A stretch of 5,834 nucleotides of DNA from a bacterium (GTDB taxonomy: Bacteria > Patescibacteriota > Patescibacteriia > Buchananbacterales > UBA6539): assembly GCA_023246815.1 (NCBI GenBank), contig JAHFHR010000047.1, positions 1-5,834 of the forward strand. The letters run 5' to 3'. Made by a program: the position numbers and the translations under genes. This document shows positions 5,715 through 5,834 of the stretch, in pieces. The stretch's first letter is position 1. Each line of letters begins with the position of its first letter. Below the pieces are notes generated by a model. The model made no database searches. It saw nothing but the letters and a program-made list of their open reading frames with translations, and was not told the DNA's origin.

Positions 5715-5728
5715 TCATAGATTTTTAG
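5703..5728. repeat. Perfect 11-bp inverted repeat across the khpA stop codon
   Basis: CTAAAAATCTA (5703-5713) and TAGATTTTTAG (5718-5728) are exact reverse complements separated by ATCA. The first arm includes the last khpA codons and most of the TAA stop. The A-T-rich hairpin sits nine bases before the GC-rich terminator stem. It may protect the 3' end of the transcript or act as a weak terminator in either direction. Confidence 0.75.
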
Positions 5729-5737
5729 TAACCACTG

Positions 5738-5765
5738 CCCCGCCTTTGGCGGGGTTTTGGTTTTT
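5738..5765 (+). terminator. Intrinsic terminator after khpA
   Basis: A perfect GC-rich 7-bp stem, CCCCGCC (5738-5744) with GGCGGGG (5748-5754), has a TTT loop and is followed by a T-rich tail, TTTTGGTTTTT, at 5755-5765. This is a textbook Rho-independent terminator and the strongest in the window. It ends the khpA unit, so any trmD or rimM partner downstream would not be in the same transcript unless there is read-through. Confidence 0.92.
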
Positions 5766-5781
5766 ATGAGGTTTATATTGA

Positions 5782-5810
5782 TGGACACTAACATCATTTG
5801 AACGTATAAT
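5782..5810 (+). promoter_or_regulatory. Strong promoter pointing out of the right edge
   Basis: TGGACA (5782-5787; five of six to TTGACA) is followed after exactly 17 bases by the consensus TATAAT (5805-5810). The expected start site is near 5817. The gene or RNA it drives lies beyond the window; the remaining bases contain no start of a recognisable coding region. Confidence 0.65.
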
Positions 5811-5834
5811 AGTACTAAGTATTTGTTCTATTTT

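Noticed and set aside
5767..5802. Tiny reading frame beginning ATGAGG after the khpA terminator
   Set aside because: It is only 11 codons long, starts before the next promoter, and has no binding site.

Overview
The window reads like a compact genome of a candidate-phyla-radiation (Patescibacteria) bacterium, most likely Parcubacteria-like. This is inference from gene style: a very short SMC protein, ribosomal protein S16 with a long Ala/Pro/Glu-rich tail, a KH protein of the KhpA family with an added tail, small intergenic gaps, and start codons placed directly behind extended -10 promoters with no room for a leader. No coding region has an internal TGA, and TAA, TAG and TGA all serve as stops, so the standard bacterial code fits.

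Layout. Positions 3-2312 (+) encode a 769-residue SMC-type ATPase whose two head halves are intact but which has no recognisable hinge domain. It converges, with a 10-base gap, on an M29-family metallo-aminopeptidase gene (2323-3543, -). An intrinsic terminator suited to smc lies inside the 3' end of that opposing gene. The aminopeptidase gene is divergent from rpsP (3727-4167, +). The 183 bases between them hold an extended -10 promoter for the aminopeptidase, a -35/-10 promoter for rpsP, and a 96-base rpsP leader that can fold in mutually exclusive ways, one of which covers the Shine-Dalgarno-like sequence. A terminator at 4202-4239 ends rpsP. Immediately after it, an extended -10 promoter drives an apparently leaderless glycosyltransferase gene (4259-5215) that is cut by one in-frame TAG at 4937-4939, although homology continues in the same frame after the stop. 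A strong promoter overlapping the end of that gene then drives a 145-base, heavily structured leader and khpA (5391-5714, +). khpA ends in an 11-bp perfect inverted repeat followed by a GC-rich terminator. Another strong promoter at 5782-5810 points out of the right edge.

How the genes relate. rpsP and khpA are neighbours in many bacteria (rpsP-khpA-rimM-trmD type clusters). Here they remain close, but a glycosyltransferase with its own promoter sits between them and each gene is a separate transcription unit. The smc, aminopeptidase and glycosyltransferase genes have no evident functional link to the translation genes. The best candidates for something undescribed are the hinge-less SMC, the khpA leader RNA, the rpsP leader, and the stop-interrupted glycosyltransferase.
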